Positions 8,881 through 23,179 are shown, counted from the stretch's first letter. The stretch is DNA of 64,000 nt from Sinosporangium siamense (GCF_016863435.1 NZ_BOOW01000042.1:1-64000); one strand, 5' to 3'. The notes: generated by a model not told the origin, from the letters alone. Program-made: numbers and translations.

Positions 8881-9408
8881 TCATGGCTGACATGCGTTCA
8901 CCGGCCAGAACTGGAACAGGAACTCCTCCAATCCTTCCAAGGCCCCCTCGGCGTCCTCATCCTCGTCTTCGATATCCTCTGCGTCGAGATCACCGGCGAA
9001 AGAGTCCGGCTTCACGATGCGATGCCCCCGCACCAGCCATGAGGCTCCAGGAACCCTCAGATCCAGCAGCGGCCCGACATCTCCGTGATGGCTTACGGAA
9101 CGTAGTCTGCCCGAACTGCTGGAGAATTCGACAGTGCGCATCTCCGCTTCGGGGCCGTCCTCGGCCGGAGCCTCGGCATCCCACAGTTCCAAAGTTATGC
9201 GCGCCGTGTGATGGTAGCCCGCACGGCTCCGTACGATCGCCATGTTCGGGGTAGCGACGAACCAGATCGCATTCTCGTCGGTGAGGGAGTACAACTTCTC
9301 CGGATCGAGCGCATCGGGCGATCGTGACGGTCCATCCACATCCAGTAGAGAAAAGGATCCAAATGCGATCCGAACCGTGTCCGCGATGCGCTCGATCAGA
9401 TGTGGCAT
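8881..9408 (-). CDS. Hypothetical protein with acidic C-terminal region, 175 aa
   Basis: No family recognised. The ATG at 9408 (MPHLIERIAD) is chosen because GGAAAG precedes it and the upstream frame looks non-coding. Residues 1-130 look like a compact beta-rich domain (IWFVATPNMAIVRSR, ARITLELWDAE). Residues about 145-165 form a highly acidic stretch (DAEDIEDEDEDAEG) before a hydrophobic end (EEFLFQFWPV). No signal peptide or membrane helix. It lies 110 bp upstream of the other orphan gene on the same strand and could be its operon partner. Its function is unknown. Confidence 0.6.
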   Translation of the reverse strand: MPHLIERIADTVRIAFGSFSLLDVDGPSRSPDALDPEKLYSLTDENAIWFVATPNMAIVRSRAGYHHTARITLELWDAEAPAEDGPEAEMRTVEFSSSSGRLRSVSHHGDVGPLLDLRVPGASWLVRGHRIVKPDSFAGDLDAEDIEDEDEDAEGALEGLEEFLFQFWPVNACQP

Positions 9409-9768
9409 TTCAGCTTTCCATGTTGTGACGATCAATGAGGTTGAGATTATCCGAGATCGACCTCCCGGTCGCCCCTTTCTGCCCGCAACCCCGGCGCCGC
9501 ACTCGAGTCCACTTTTCCACCTCCAATCCAGCCTGTTCTGATCTTCGTGCGGGGCGGCGGGGGAATCCCACGGCTTGGGACCGATCCCACCTGCAGAAGC
9601 AATCAGCTCCCCGGATCGAGGCGAGTCGCGGAGTGCGGGCCGACGGGACAACCTGGGGGAGCAGCGAATCCACAGATCTTGAAGAACAAGGAGAGGAAGC
9701 ACACGGCCCTACGATGTTTCTTGGTCTGGCCGCCCAGAGATGTGCTGGCTGCCCCAGAGGCTTAGTAC
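9409..9768. other. Non-coding stretch between orphan gene and IS701 relic
   Basis: About 360 bases with short open frames but no recognisable protein, no convincing ribosome site and no repeat. It holds the 5' region of the minus-strand gene starting at 9408 and ends at the presumed left edge of the IS701 fragment. Confidence 0.5.
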
Positions 9769-10250
9769 TCCAGCTGTAGATCGTTGCTGACCGCCTGAAC
9801 TGGGGAAAACGAGGACGGCCACCGTTGATCATCCTTGTTTGTGAGGACAAAAGAAGATCAGGCGATGGCCGTCGGCCACAGCCTAGTACGCGCGCGATGG
9901 CGTGCGCTGACCGATGACCTGATGGGACGGATCGCCGGCCGCTTCGCACGGGTGGAGACCCGGCGGCGGCCCGCACCCTGGTGGAGGCCATGCGGGCCGA
10001 ACTCCCCCGCAAGAACTGCTGGACCCTCGCCGGACATGCCGGCGACAGCTCCCCCGGCGGAATGCGGCACCCGCTGTCGCGGGCGAGCTGGGACACCGAC
10101 GGCGTGCGCGACGACCTGCGGGACTTCGTCGTCGAGCATCTGGGAGAGGCGGTGCCGTGCTGGTGGTCGACGAGACAGGCGATGTGAAGAAGGGCACCGG
10201 CACGGTCGGGGTGCAGCGCCGGTACACCGGCACCGCCGGACGGATCGAGA
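9769..10250 (+). pseudogene. IS701-family transposase fragment, frameshifted
   Basis: Three consecutive frames together rebuild the N-terminal part of an IS701-type transposase: [17 protein letters not shown], then [16 protein letters not shown] with [16 protein letters not shown], then [14 protein letters not shown] with [15 protein letters not shown]. The VDETG box is the first catalytic region. At least two frameshifts occur (near 9965 and 10160) and the rest of the gene is missing beyond about 10250. The left end, near the sequence TACTCCAGCTGTAG at about 9769, is approximate. The fragment interrupts a minus-strand membrane-protein gene. Confidence 0.75.
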
Positions 10251-10410
10251 ACAGCGCCGCGCCGAGGCCGGCTGCTGCGATGAACAGCCCAATCACGCTG
10301 GCCAGCTGGTCGGCCTGGGCCAGTCCCACTTTCGCGAAGTACAGGCCCAGTCCCGTCAGAGCCGCCACCGCGACCCAGGTCCCGCCCCACAGCAGCACTT
10401 TCCCGCGCAT
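10245..10410 (-). pseudogene. N-terminal fragment of a small membrane protein, cut by IS701
   Basis: From ATG at 10410 the frame gives RGKVLLWGG followed by two hydrophobic segments ([16 protein letters not shown] and [17 protein letters not shown]) with ADQLAS between. This two-helix pattern is typical of the N-terminus of actinomycete membrane proteins that carry a cytoplasmic effector or repeat domain further on. Homology stops where the IS701 fragment begins, so the C-terminal part is lost. An alternative start at 10450 exists. Confidence 0.55.
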
Positions 10411-10450
10411 GTCCGCATCATCGATCACCAGCAAGATCACACAACGCATT

Positions 10451-10799
10451 AGCTCGATAACACCCCGAATGGGGCGTGTGGCCCGCGCGCGCCGAGACGT
10501 GTCGCGGAGCAGAGGCGGGCGGCACAAGGGACGATGACCAGACCTGGCCACAGCGCCAGGAGCCGGGCTGAAAAGAAGCGGACCGTTGAGCTCCGTCGCC
10601 GGCCACGTTCGCGGACCACCTTTTGACGGCCATTCCGCTGGTCGGCGCGCTGTTACGGCATCGACCGCATCCGGGATGCTGATACGAGTGGAGTCCAGTT
10701 CGGCCCTTTCGACCAGCACCAGTCGATGGCCGTATCCCGGATCGGGCCCGGCCGTCGAGTGTTTCAGGTTGCGGTTGCGATCGCCTTTTGGAGGGCTTC
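10451..10799. other. Intergenic debris without a clear gene
   Basis: About 350 bases. One minus-strand frame contains a short coding-like piece (PGYGHRLVLVERAELDST) but has no start or end I can defend. The rest shows no repeats, RNA gene or terminator. Probably remnants left by the mobile elements. Confidence 0.4.
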
Positions 10800-10985
10800 T
10801 TGGACACTCTCGATGGCATTCTGCAGGCTGCGGGCATCGCCTCGGCGCATGCGATGAGGCTGCTTCCCTCAGGCGAGTTCGAGTTCGAAGCCGCGGTCGG
10901 CTGTCCGGGCGAAGCCGTGTGGGCACTTTGGCTTCCTACCGAGGGGACACGATGGGATCACATGCCCACATCTGACTGGGACTGA
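10800..10985 (+). CDS. Possible small protein, 61 aa
   Basis: A TTG start at 10800 is preceded by GGAGGG at a good distance, and the frame runs to a stop eight bases before the CRISPR remnant. The product is acidic and hydrophilic (GEFEFEAAVGCPG, WALWLPTEGTRWD) with no recognisable family. It may instead be the end of a larger broken gene. Low confidence. Confidence 0.3.
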   Translation: MDTLDGILQAAGIASAHAMRLLPSGEFEFEAAVGCPGEAVWALWLPTEGTRWDHMPTSDWD

Positions 10986-10993
10986 ATGCCTAC

Positions 10994-11141
10994 GCCTCAC
11001 CCCCCCGTGTGTGGGGAAAAGTCACCAGAGCGAGACCGCCCGGCACCTGCATCGGCTCACCCCCACGTGTGTGGGGAGGACCGGGTGCCTTCTCAAGCTC
11101 CTTGGCCGGGGACGGCTCACCCCGACGTGCGTGGGGAGGAC
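10994..11141 (-). CRISPR. Three-repeat CRISPR remnant in opposite orientation
   Basis: Repeats at 10994-11021, 11054-11081 and 11114-11141 are reverse complements of the repeat at 7-1608 with a few changes. They are 60 bp apart, leaving 32-nt spacers. Read on the minus strand, the last repeat (10994-11021) is the most decayed, as expected for the trailer end, so the leader side would be to the right. Nothing like a leader or cas gene is visible at 11142-11377. The spacer at 11022-11053 is a diverged version of the main-array spacer at 1305-1336 (23 of 32 bases identical, same register). Confidence 0.9.
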
Positions 11142-11377
11142 TCCTTGGCCCGGTCCACTCCGTCAGCCTGAGTCGGCGTCCAGAAACACGCCCGCCCCAT
11201 GTGGCGGTTGACGGTGGGGTTGCGGTGATCAACCCGGTCGGCCGGAGCCTTTCTGCGTCATGGGGCGAACGCTGGATCTGCGATCAGGCTGTGATCAGCG
11301 GATCGATGTCCGAGGATGAGAGAGATCCCCTCCGCCGTGCGAGTGGAGGCGGCTTCCCCGGAAGCGGGGCCGGGGGC

Positions 11378-12127
11378 TCAGCCGTTGCGCAGGGCCCGGT
11401 ATCCCAGCGTCGGTGAGAGGCGCATCAGGAACGGCAGGAGGCGTGCCTTGCCGATGTAGATCTCCGCGCGGTCCCGGCGGATGCCGTCGATTACCGCCTG
11501 CGCCGCCTGTGCCGGGCTGATCTTGCCCTGGCCCCGGCCACGCGTCATTTCGGTGTCGACGAGCGGGAGAACAGCGTCGATCACGCGGATGTGCGGCGCG
11601 CCGTCCTCACACTGGTAGCGCAGTGACCGGGTGAAGGTCCGGACCGCCGACTTGGCCGCGCAGTACACCGGTGCCGAGGCCTTGGGAACGATGGCCAGTC
11701 CGCTGGTGATGTTCACGATCGCGGCCGAGGAGTGGCTGCTGAGGTGGGGGAGCAGCCCGGTGGAGAGGGAGATGACGGCGTCCAGGTTGACCGCCAGCTC
11801 CCGCCGGAGCGCCGGTCGTGAGTCGCGCGCGTCGGCGGTGAGGAAATCGCAGAGGTTCTGCACTCCGGCGTTGTTGATGACGACCGAGAGTCCGGGGTGG
11901 CGGCCGGGCAGTTCGTCGCCGAAGGCGTCGACGGCGTCCGGGTCGGAGAGATCGACGGCCTCGGTGGACACCCGGTCACCGTACTCGAGCCGGAGGGCCG
12001 CGAGCGGGCCGGGCGCGCGGCCCACGGCCACCACATGCGCGCCGAGCCCGACCAGTAGCCGGGTCATCTCCCGGCCGATGCCGCGGGCTCCGCCGGTGAC
12101 GAGCACTGTTGCGCCGGTGAGTTCCAT
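11378..12127 (-). CDS. SDR-family oxidoreductase (DltE-like)
   Basis: 249 aa, a usual length for classical short-chain dehydrogenases. The Rossmann motif TGGARGIG is near residues 11-18, NNAG near 86-89, an active-site Ser in NITSG, and the catalytic pair in YCAAK. The C-terminus resembles DltE-type proteins of unknown substrate. It should be a soluble NAD(P)-dependent enzyme. Its start lies inside the last 64 bp of the AraC-type gene upstream on the same strand, so the two are probably translationally coupled and the regulator likely controls this gene. Substrate not predictable. Confidence 0.88.
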   Translation of the reverse strand: MELTGATVLVTGGARGIGREMTRLLVGLGAHVVAVGRAPGPLAALRLEYGDRVSTEAVDLSDPDAVDAFGDELPGRHPGLSVVINNAGVQNLCDFLTADARDSRPALRRELAVNLDAVISLSTGLLPHLSSHSSAAIVNITSGLAIVPKASAPVYCAAKSAVRTFTRSLRYQCEDGAPHIRVIDAVLPLVDTEMTRGRGQGKISPAQAAQAVIDGIRRDRAEIYIGKARLLPFLMRLSPTLGYRALRNG

Positions 12128-13098
12128 GTGCTCCTTCTTTCCAATGGTTTATGGGTACGGGCCGCCCGCTCATCCGTGTCGGGCGCCTTGTCCAGGCCGG
12201 GCCGCTGGAACGCCAATCTGTAGGCTGCCGGGGTCATCGCGGTGCGGAGACCGAAGTGGCGGGTGAAGTGCGGCTGGTCCGCGTAACCGCAGGCGAATCC
12301 GATGACGCCGATGCTGTGGGCGCTCCGCAGGAGCAGTGCCGCGGCGGCCTCCGTGCGCAGGTCGCCGAGGAGTCCGCTGAAGCCGCCCGCGCCCGCCAGC
12401 CGCCGCTGGAGGCTCCGCGCCGGCAGGCCCAGTTCTGCGGCGAGACCGGGGAGGGTCCAGCGCCGGGCTAGATCGGCGCCGAGCAGTTCCCGGGTGCGCG
12501 CCACCGCGTCCGTACCGGATTCCGCCGTGCGCGGGTGTACGGGTGGTGCGGTGCCGGACCAGGTGAACCGCCAGAGCCCGCTGCCGTGACCGGGGGGTGC
12601 CGCCGTGACGGCGCCGTCGGCGAACACGGTGAGCGGCTCCCCGTGCCCGGCGCCGACGGTGACGTCCCGTGCGCCGGTCAGCGGGAGCAGCGCGGTTAAT
12701 ACGCCGAGAACCAGGGCGTCCTCGGCGGGTTCTGGCGGTTCCGAGGGCGGGCCCAGGTGCTCGGCGACGAGATGTCCCGTACCGGATTCCCGCACCACCA
12801 CCCGGTGCCGTGAGTGGGTGAACCGCTCCAGCCGCTGCCACCGCGCGAACAGGTCCTCCGGGCCGGCCGCGCTCAGCAGCGCGGACACGGCCGGGTCGGA
12901 CGGGTTGGCCGGTATCAGCGAGCCGGCCCGCAGCAGCGGCAGCAGCCCGTGATCTCGCGCCACATCCCTCAGGAACCGCCGCTTCGCCTCGAGCGGCAGC
13001 AGCGCCCCGCCGCTCCTCGGCGCGATGACCTGGATCCCCTCATCGGCCAGCGCCCGCTGCACCAGCGCCACCAGTCTGGCGCTCGCGAACTCGTCCAT
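12064..13098 (-). CDS. AraC-family transcriptional regulator
   Basis: 344 aa from ATG at 13098 (MDEFASARLV); the open frame extends upstream but without coding character. The C-terminal third carries the two HTH segments of the AraC family (LAAELGLPARSLQRRL and IGFACGYADQPHFTRHFG, then TPAAYR). The N-terminal 220 residues match the AraC_binding_2-like regulators in outline (LVALVQRALADEGI). It overlaps the SDR gene start by 64 bp and so likely co-transcribes with and regulates it. The C-terminal tail past TPAAYR is long and low in complexity. Confidence 0.85.
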   Translation of the reverse strand: MDEFASARLVALVQRALADEGIQVIAPRSGGALLPLEAKRRFLRDVARDHGLLPLLRAGSLIPANPSDPAVSALLSAAGPEDLFARWQRLERFTHSRHRVVVRESGTGHLVAEHLGPPSEPPEPAEDALVLGVLTALLPLTGARDVTVGAGHGEPLTVFADGAVTAAPPGHGSGLWRFTWSGTAPPVHPRTAESGTDAVARTRELLGADLARRWTLPGLAAELGLPARSLQRRLAGAGGFSGLLGDLRTEAAAALLLRSAHSIGVIGFACGYADQPHFTRHFGLRTAMTPAAYRLAFQRPGLDKAPDTDERAARTHKPLERRSTWNSPAQQCSSPAEPAASAGR

Positions 13099-13348
13099 GC
13101 CCAGCGCCCCTTCTGTCGTCGCCGCGTCTTCCGGACACGTTAGGGCGGTTGGCAAGGGTGTGTCTTGAATGATCACGCCACCGCGTCGGCGGCCGGTGCC
13201 GGCGGTGCCCGTCGCCGGAGGATTCGAGCCGGGAGCACGGGACTGCGGACGGGGCGGTCCCGGAGCCCGCGCGAGCACCGGGCGTCCGCGTTCCGCTGGC
13301 GGCCGTGCCGCCCGCGCGGCGCGGCTGTCCGGCCGGGTCCGGTAGGCC

Positions 13349-13735
13349 TCAGCCCTCCGTGGAGAGGCAGAAGGGGTGGCCGGCGGGGTCCAGCAAGACC
13401 CTTCGCTGCTCGGGATGTGGCTGGACCGGGGGCTCCACCGCGCCCAGGGCCAGCATCCGTGCCTGAGCCGCCTCCAGGTCGTCGACTCCCAGCTCCATGT
13501 GCGCCTGCTTCCCCTGGGAAGGGTCCGGCCAGGTCGGAGGCCGGTAGCCGGCGACCCGGATGAAACCCAGTCCCGGTGAACCCTCCCGGCCGAGCAGGAC
13601 GAAGTCGTCGCTGGAGTAGACGACGGGCAGGCCGAGAGCCTCGCCGTAGAAACGGGCCAGCTCGGCGGGGTCGGGGCAGTCGAAGTCGACCGACAGCAGA
13701 CGGATCGCCGGTGCGATCGTGGTTTCAGTGCTCAC
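13349..13735 (-). CDS. VOC-family (glyoxalase-like) protein
   Basis: 128 aa with the paired beta-alpha-beta-beta-beta modules of the vicinal oxygen chelate fold: LLSVDFDCPDPAELARFYGEALG, HMELGVDDLEAAQARMLALGA, and the ending LLDPAGHPFCL. Such proteins bind a metal or small ligand; many are resistance or detoxification enzymes, but the substrate cannot be told. It is divergent from the WYL regulator at 13799, with a perfect palindrome between them, so that regulator probably controls it. Confidence 0.88.
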   Translation of the reverse strand: MSTETTIAPAIRLLSVDFDCPDPAELARFYGEALGLPVVYSSDDFVLLGREGSPGLGFIRVAGYRPPTWPDPSQGKQAHMELGVDDLEAAQARMLALGAVEPPVQPHPEQRRVLLDPAGHPFCLSTEG

Positions 13736-13756
13736 GGGAGGGACATTAGGACGGCA

Positions 13757-13777
13757 CCAGGACAGATCCGGTCCTGG
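13757..13777. promoter_or_regulatory. Palindromic operator between VOC and WYL genes
   Basis: CCAGGAC-N7-GTCCTGG, perfect over seven bases per arm, lies 22 bp from the GTG of the WYL regulator and 22 bp from the start of the VOC gene. The core GGAC-N7-GTCC recurs between the second WYL/VOC pair at 37497-37517. Confidence 0.7.
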
Positions 13778-13798
13778 TCATGAGGAACACTTCAGGGT

Positions 13799-14767
13799 GT
13801 GATCGGAACTTCTGCCCGCCTGCTGCGACTGGTCTCGCTGCTGTCCGCACGGCCGGCCTGGACCTGCGGCGAGCTGGCCGAGCGGATGGGGGTCACCGGG
13901 CGCACGGTGCGGCGGGACGTCGCCCGGCTGCGGGAGCTCGGCTACAACGTCGAGTCCGACCCCGGGCCCTGGGGCGGCTACCGCCTCGGCGGCGGCACCC
14001 GGGTGCCGCCGCTGGTCCTGGACGACGAGGAGGCGTTCGCCGTGGCCGTCGCACTCCGTGAGGCCGCGCTGAGCGGCGTCCTGGGCAGCGACCCGGCGGC
14101 GGTGTCGGCGCTGCTGAAGCTGCGGCAGGTCCTGCCGCCCCGGATCGCGGACCGGCTGGGTGAGATGGATGCCACCTTCGTGCACACGCCCAGGTCCGGG
14201 GGGCACCGGATCCGCTCCGGGCTGCTGCTGGAGCTGGCCGCCGCCTGCCGCCGCGGTGAGCGCGCCCGCCTGTCCTACCGCGATCACGCGGGGAAGGAGA
14301 GTGTTCGGGAGGTCGATCCGTACCGGCTGGTGCACACGGGTCTGCGCTGGTATTTCGTCGCCCGGGACGTGGCCCGGGACCAGTGGCGGACGTTCCGGGC
14401 CGATCGGGTGGTGCGGCTGCGGCCGGTCGGGCGGCCGGTCGAACTGGTCGACCCGCCCGATCCGGCCGTCCTGGTCTCCCGGGGCATCGCCGGCGTCGTG
14501 TACCCCCTCTACGGGAGAGTCCGGCTCCCGCACCCTATGGACCAGGCCCTCCGGCTGGTTCCGCCGACGATCGGCACCCATTACCCGGACGGGCCCGATG
14601 CCACCATCGTCGAGATCGGCGCCAACGACGCCGACGAGCTGGCCCGGTATCTCCTCGGTTTGGGCACCCCGTTGCGGGTCCTGTCCCCCGACGATGTCCG
14701 GGAGGCTCTGCTGCGCCGTACCCGGGAACTGTTCGAGGAGAATGGGGGCGACCGGTCCTCGCAGTAG
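13799..14767 (+). CDS. YafY-type WYL-domain transcriptional regulator
   Basis: 322 aa, GTG start. Residues 1-60 form a DeoR-like winged HTH (LAERMGVTGRTVRRDVARLRELGY). A middle region follows, then a WYL domain (DPYRLVHTGLRWYFVARDVARDQWRTFRADRV) and the C-terminal WCX region. Members bind a small ligand through the WYL domain and control adjacent genes. The palindrome just upstream is the likely operator, shared with the divergent VOC gene. A paralogue with the same arrangement is at 36483-37475. Confidence 0.92.
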   Translation: MIGTSARLLRLVSLLSARPAWTCGELAERMGVTGRTVRRDVARLRELGYNVESDPGPWGGYRLGGGTRVPPLVLDDEEAFAVAVALREAALSGVLGSDPAAVSALLKLRQVLPPRIADRLGEMDATFVHTPRSGGHRIRSGLLLELAAACRRGERARLSYRDHAGKESVREVDPYRLVHTGLRWYFVARDVARDQWRTFRADRVVRLRPVGRPVELVDPPDPAVLVSRGIAGVVYPLYGRVRLPHPMDQALRLVPPTIGTHYPDGPDATIVEIGANDADELARYLLGLGTPLRVLSPDDVREALLRRTRELFEENGGDRSSQ

Positions 14768-15116
14768 GCATTGCGCCGAAGTTTCCTGCCACCATCGCCG
14801 CGCTGGGCTGTCGCCAGGCGAGGGGGCGGCGAGTACGGCGGGAGCCTGGGCCTGACCCGGCCCTCGGCGGCTACCTGGGCTCGCTGCTCCAGCACGCCGC
14901 GCTTGGCTGGCGCCGGGCGAGGAGCTGGCCGGCGGTGCGACTGGTGGTGCTGTCCCAGGCGGAGTTCGCCGAGGCGTTGCGCCAGGTGTCGCGGCTGGAG
15001 CCGCCGGCTGTGTCCACGCCACCCGCCCCCGGCCAATCAGGGGCGGGCCGAGCGCCGGGCGGGACCCGGCCGCTCCCTAAGAGCACGGCGATCCGTCCAA
15101 AGCAGGGGACGGGTCG
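14768..15116. other. Region without a supported gene
   Basis: About 350 bases between converging genes. One plus-strand frame contains a coding-like piece (GGYLGSLLQHAALGW, then LVVLSQAEFAEALRQV) that could be the relic of a gene, but it has no start or motif. No terminator-grade hairpin or repeat was noticed. Confidence 0.4.
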
Positions 15117-15611
15117 CTACCGTTCCCCCGGGCAGTTCCGAGGGTCGATGCCCTTCCCGCTACCGGCCACGGTGACCCGGGTAGTGGTCTCCGGCGAGGT
15201 GGCGGCGGCCGTGCACGCGATCTGATCGAGGGCCAGTGGGGACAGTTCGCCGGCAGGAGTGGACGGGGTCACCACCAGGTGGCCGGCGGGCTTGACCGTC
15301 ACCGAGAACGGGCCGGCTTCTGGCGGGACCTCGCTGGTGAATCCGTGCGCCTGTTCCATCACGCTGGGTCCTGCCGCCAGCGCCGCGAGCATGTCCGCCC
15401 GGAACCACGGCCGGCCACCGGTCGGCCGCGTCACCGCGCTGAGCCGGCCGTTCTTCAGCAGGTAAAGCGTGACCTTCGAGGTCGCCACGACGGCTCCGCT
15501 CGGCGGGTCGCCGCCCGTGATGACGACGCTGGGCCGTACGCCGCAGCCGGCCACGGCGACGAGCGACAGGAGGCCCGCAGCGAGGACGCGGCGGGCGAGC
15601 CCGGCCCTCAC
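15117..15611 (-). CDS. Secreted lipoprotein downstream of a sensor kinase
   Basis: 164 aa from the GTG that overlaps the kinase stop (GTGA). An ATG 33 bases upstream is possible. The N-terminus is a lipoprotein signal: two arginines, a hydrophobic run (LAAGLLSLV) and lipobox VAGC, so the mature protein should be anchored outside the membrane. The rest ([31 protein letters not shown]) resembles GerMN-type or similar small beta-rich exported domains. Its coupling to a histidine kinase recalls two-component systems with an accessory lipoprotein such as CseA, where the lipoprotein tunes the sensor. That parallel is an inference. Confidence 0.75.
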   Translation of the reverse strand: MRAGLARRVLAAGLLSLVAVAGCGVRPSVVITGGDPPSGAVVATSKVTLYLLKNGRLSAVTRPTGGRPWFRADMLAALAAGPSVMEQAHGFTSEVPPEAGPFSVTVKPAGHLVVTPSTPAGELSPLALDQIACTAAATSPETTTRVTVAGSGKGIDPRNCPGER

Positions 15612-17107
15612 TCGGGGCCTTCGTCCGGATCGTGTGCCCGGCATGGCAGGCACAGTGTGAACACGGCGCCGCCGTCCGGGGCGTTGGTGACGGTGAGGTC
15701 GCCTTGGTGCAGGCGCGCGTTCTCCCGCGCGATGGCGAGGCCGAGGCCGCTGCCCTCGGACCTGGCCCTGGCCGCGCTGGCCTTGTAGAACCGGTCGAAC
15801 ACGTGCGGCAGCACCTCTTCCTTCACCCCCGGTCCGTGGTCGCGGACCTCGACAGTGATCCGATTCGGGCCGGAGGAAAGCACTACCGACACCGGGGGCT
15901 CGCCGTGCCGCAGGGCGTTGCCGACGAGGTTCGCGAGGATGACGTCCACTCGGCGCGGGTCCAGCCGTGCCGTCACCCCGGGGGGAAGGTCGGTGTGCAC
16001 CGTGTCCGACCAGCCCCGGGTATGCAGGGTCGCGCGCACCAGCTCGGCCACGTCGAGCTCGTTCAGCACGAGGGCCGCGACACCGGAGTCGAACCTGCTG
16101 ATCTCGATGAGGTCGTTCACCAGGCGGGTGAGGTTGAGCGTCTCCTGGCTGACCAGCCCGGCGGCCTTGCCGGCCTGCTCGGGCAGCCGGCCCGCCTCCT
16201 CGTCCAGGATGTCGGCGACCGCGGCGAGTGCGGCCAGCGGGGTGCGCAACTCGTGAGACACGTCGGCTACGAAGCGGCGGGCGTCGGCCTCCATCTCGCG
16301 GAGCTGCTGGACATGCCGTTCCAGCTCCGCGGCGGTGTTGTTGAAGGTGCGCGCCACGTCGGCCAGCTCGTCGGAGCCGCGGACCGAGATCCTGGCCCGC
16401 AGCTCGCCCTCGCCCAGCAGGCGTGCAGCCCGGCCCAGCTCGCGCACCGGGCGCAGCACGCCGCGGGTGGCCAGCAACGCCAGGACGACGGCGAACGCCA
16501 GGCTCGCCCCGCCGGTTCCCCAGGCGTATGCGGCGAGTTCGTCGATGCTCTTCTCTTCGGGACGCAGACTGCGTGCGACGTAGACCTCGATGCCGGACAC
16601 CCGCGTCGCCTGGTCCCGCTCGGCGATCAGCAAGGGCGTGCCGATGATCAGGAAGGGCCCGCCCTGCCACATCACCCGCTGCCACGCGAGTTCGCCGCCG
16701 GCCACCTCCCGCCGCAACTCCGCTGGAATCATCCCGCGATCCAGGACCTGCATGTTCCCCGCCGGCCTCCCGCGCTCCGCCGCCAAAGGCCCTGGCGGCG
16801 GGCCCGGCGCCGGGGCGACCTGTGCGTACGCGCCGTGGTAGAGGACGACCCCGGAGCTGTTCCCGTCGGCCACAGCGCCGGCGATCCTGCCGAGCTCTTC
16901 CTGGTCCGGTGCCGCGCTCCGCAATGGATAGAGCGCCTGCAGGCGGCTTGTCAGCGTCAGCACCGCGGCATCCTGTGCCCGCTGCAGGATGGCTCTGCGG
17001 GCCTGGACGTACATCCCGCCGGCCACCGCCGCCGCGGTGACCACGCACAGCAGTGCGAACGCGAACAGCAGCCGGGCACGCAGCCCCAGGCTCGGCCGAG
17101 GTGTCAC
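15608..17107 (-). CDS. Sensor histidine kinase (HAMP, HisKA, HATPase)
   Basis: 499 aa, GTG start eight bases after the response-regulator relic. A first membrane helix ([22 protein letters not shown]) is followed by a large extracellular sensor region, a second helix ([11 protein letters not shown]), a HAMP domain ([14 protein letters not shown]), the phospho-acceptor box SHELRTPL (His near residue 284), N box ([10 protein letters not shown]), and ATP-lid motifs DHGPGV and GSGLGLAI. All catalytic motifs are present, so the kinase looks intact. The response regulator in front is reduced to 48 codons, so it may be an orphan kinase or signal to a regulator elsewhere. Confidence 0.92.
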   Translation of the reverse strand: MTPRPSLGLRARLLFAFALLCVVTAAAVAGGMYVQARRAILQRAQDAAVLTLTSRLQALYPLRSAAPDQEELGRIAGAVADGNSSGVVLYHGAYAQVAPAPGPPPGPLAAERGRPAGNMQVLDRGMIPAELRREVAGGELAWQRVMWQGGPFLIIGTPLLIAERDQATRVSGIEVYVARSLRPEEKSIDELAAYAWGTGGASLAFAVVLALLATRGVLRPVRELGRAARLLGEGELRARISVRGSDELADVARTFNNTAAELERHVQQLREMEADARRFVADVSHELRTPLAALAAVADILDEEAGRLPEQAGKAAGLVSQETLNLTRLVNDLIEISRFDSGVAALVLNELDVAELVRATLHTRGWSDTVHTDLPPGVTARLDPRRVDVILANLVGNALRHGEPPVSVVLSSGPNRITVEVRDHGPGVKEEVLPHVFDRFYKASAARARSEGSGLGLAIARENARLHQGDLTVTNAPDGGAVFTLCLPCRAHDPDEGPE

Positions 17108-17114
17108 CGGCGGC

Positions 17115-17261
17115 TCACACCGGCCCGAAGCGGTATCCGAACCCGCGAACCGTCCGCACGCAGATGGGGACCGCCGGGTCGTCCTCGATCTCCACCGCGA
17201 CCACCCGGTATCCATGCCGGGGCACGGCCGGGTCTTCCTCGATCAAGAACACTCGCGACAC
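17115..17261 (-). pseudogene. OmpR-type response regulator with large internal deletion
   Basis: From GTG at 17261 a single 48-codon frame joins the first strand of a receiver domain (VSRVFLIEEDPAV), a second short receiver-like piece (RHGYRVVAV) and the last strand and wing of an OmpR-type DNA-binding domain (EIEDDPAVPICVRTVRGFGYRFGPV in two parts, 17115-17190). About 170 residues are missing: the phospho-acceptor Asp, the rest of the receiver and the recognition helix. The deletion is in frame. It precedes the kinase by seven bases, where a regulator gene is expected, so it marks the original operon start. Confidence 0.85.
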
Positions 17262-17649
17262 GCCGCCGAATCTCACCGCACGCCCCTGTACCTCGCCCGA
17301 CGGTCAACCCTTCCACTGTCGGCCCGCAGTGTCCCCGATTCGTCCACGCCATGTCATGGTTGTGTGACCGTCGGGCCGGCGGTCGCACCGTCGAAGTCAT
17401 TTCCTGATCTACAATGTAAAGGCGCTAGCGTGGCCAAACCACCCTGAAGGCCGTTCGTCAAGCCCCGATTCCCCCATCGATGCCGACCCCCTTAACGGGT
17501 TTCTGGTTGCTTTCCCACAAATCAAGCGCCGCAGCGTGCGCTGTCACCGACATGGCGCCATCGGCCGATAGACGAAAAGCTGAACACTGCCGCCGGCGGG
17601 GGGACGCGAAGGCGGCGCCGTTTTGTCGTCTAGAGGAAGGCCCGGTCGG
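17262..17649. other. Divergent promoter region of kinase operon and carboxylase
   Basis: About 390 bases with no gene. TGATCTACAATGTAAAGGCG at 17405-17424 recurs with two changes at 42365-42384 and may be a regulator site. GAGGAAGG at 17632-17639 is the ribosome site of the carboxylase. Confidence 0.5.
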
Positions 17650-23115
<5,466 letters not shown>

Positions 23116-23131
23116 TCCGGCGCCTAGTTTG

Positions 23132-23161
23132 GGGTTCGTGCTGGTGTAGCGGCACGAACCC
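23132..23161 (+). terminator. Terminator of the carboxylase gene
   Basis: A 10-bp perfect stem (GGGTTCGTGC with GCACGAACCC) and a 10-nt loop, 17 bp after the stop. A second hairpin follows at 23180-23218. Confidence 0.8.
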
Positions 23162-23179
23162 GGACATGCCCTGTACGGC

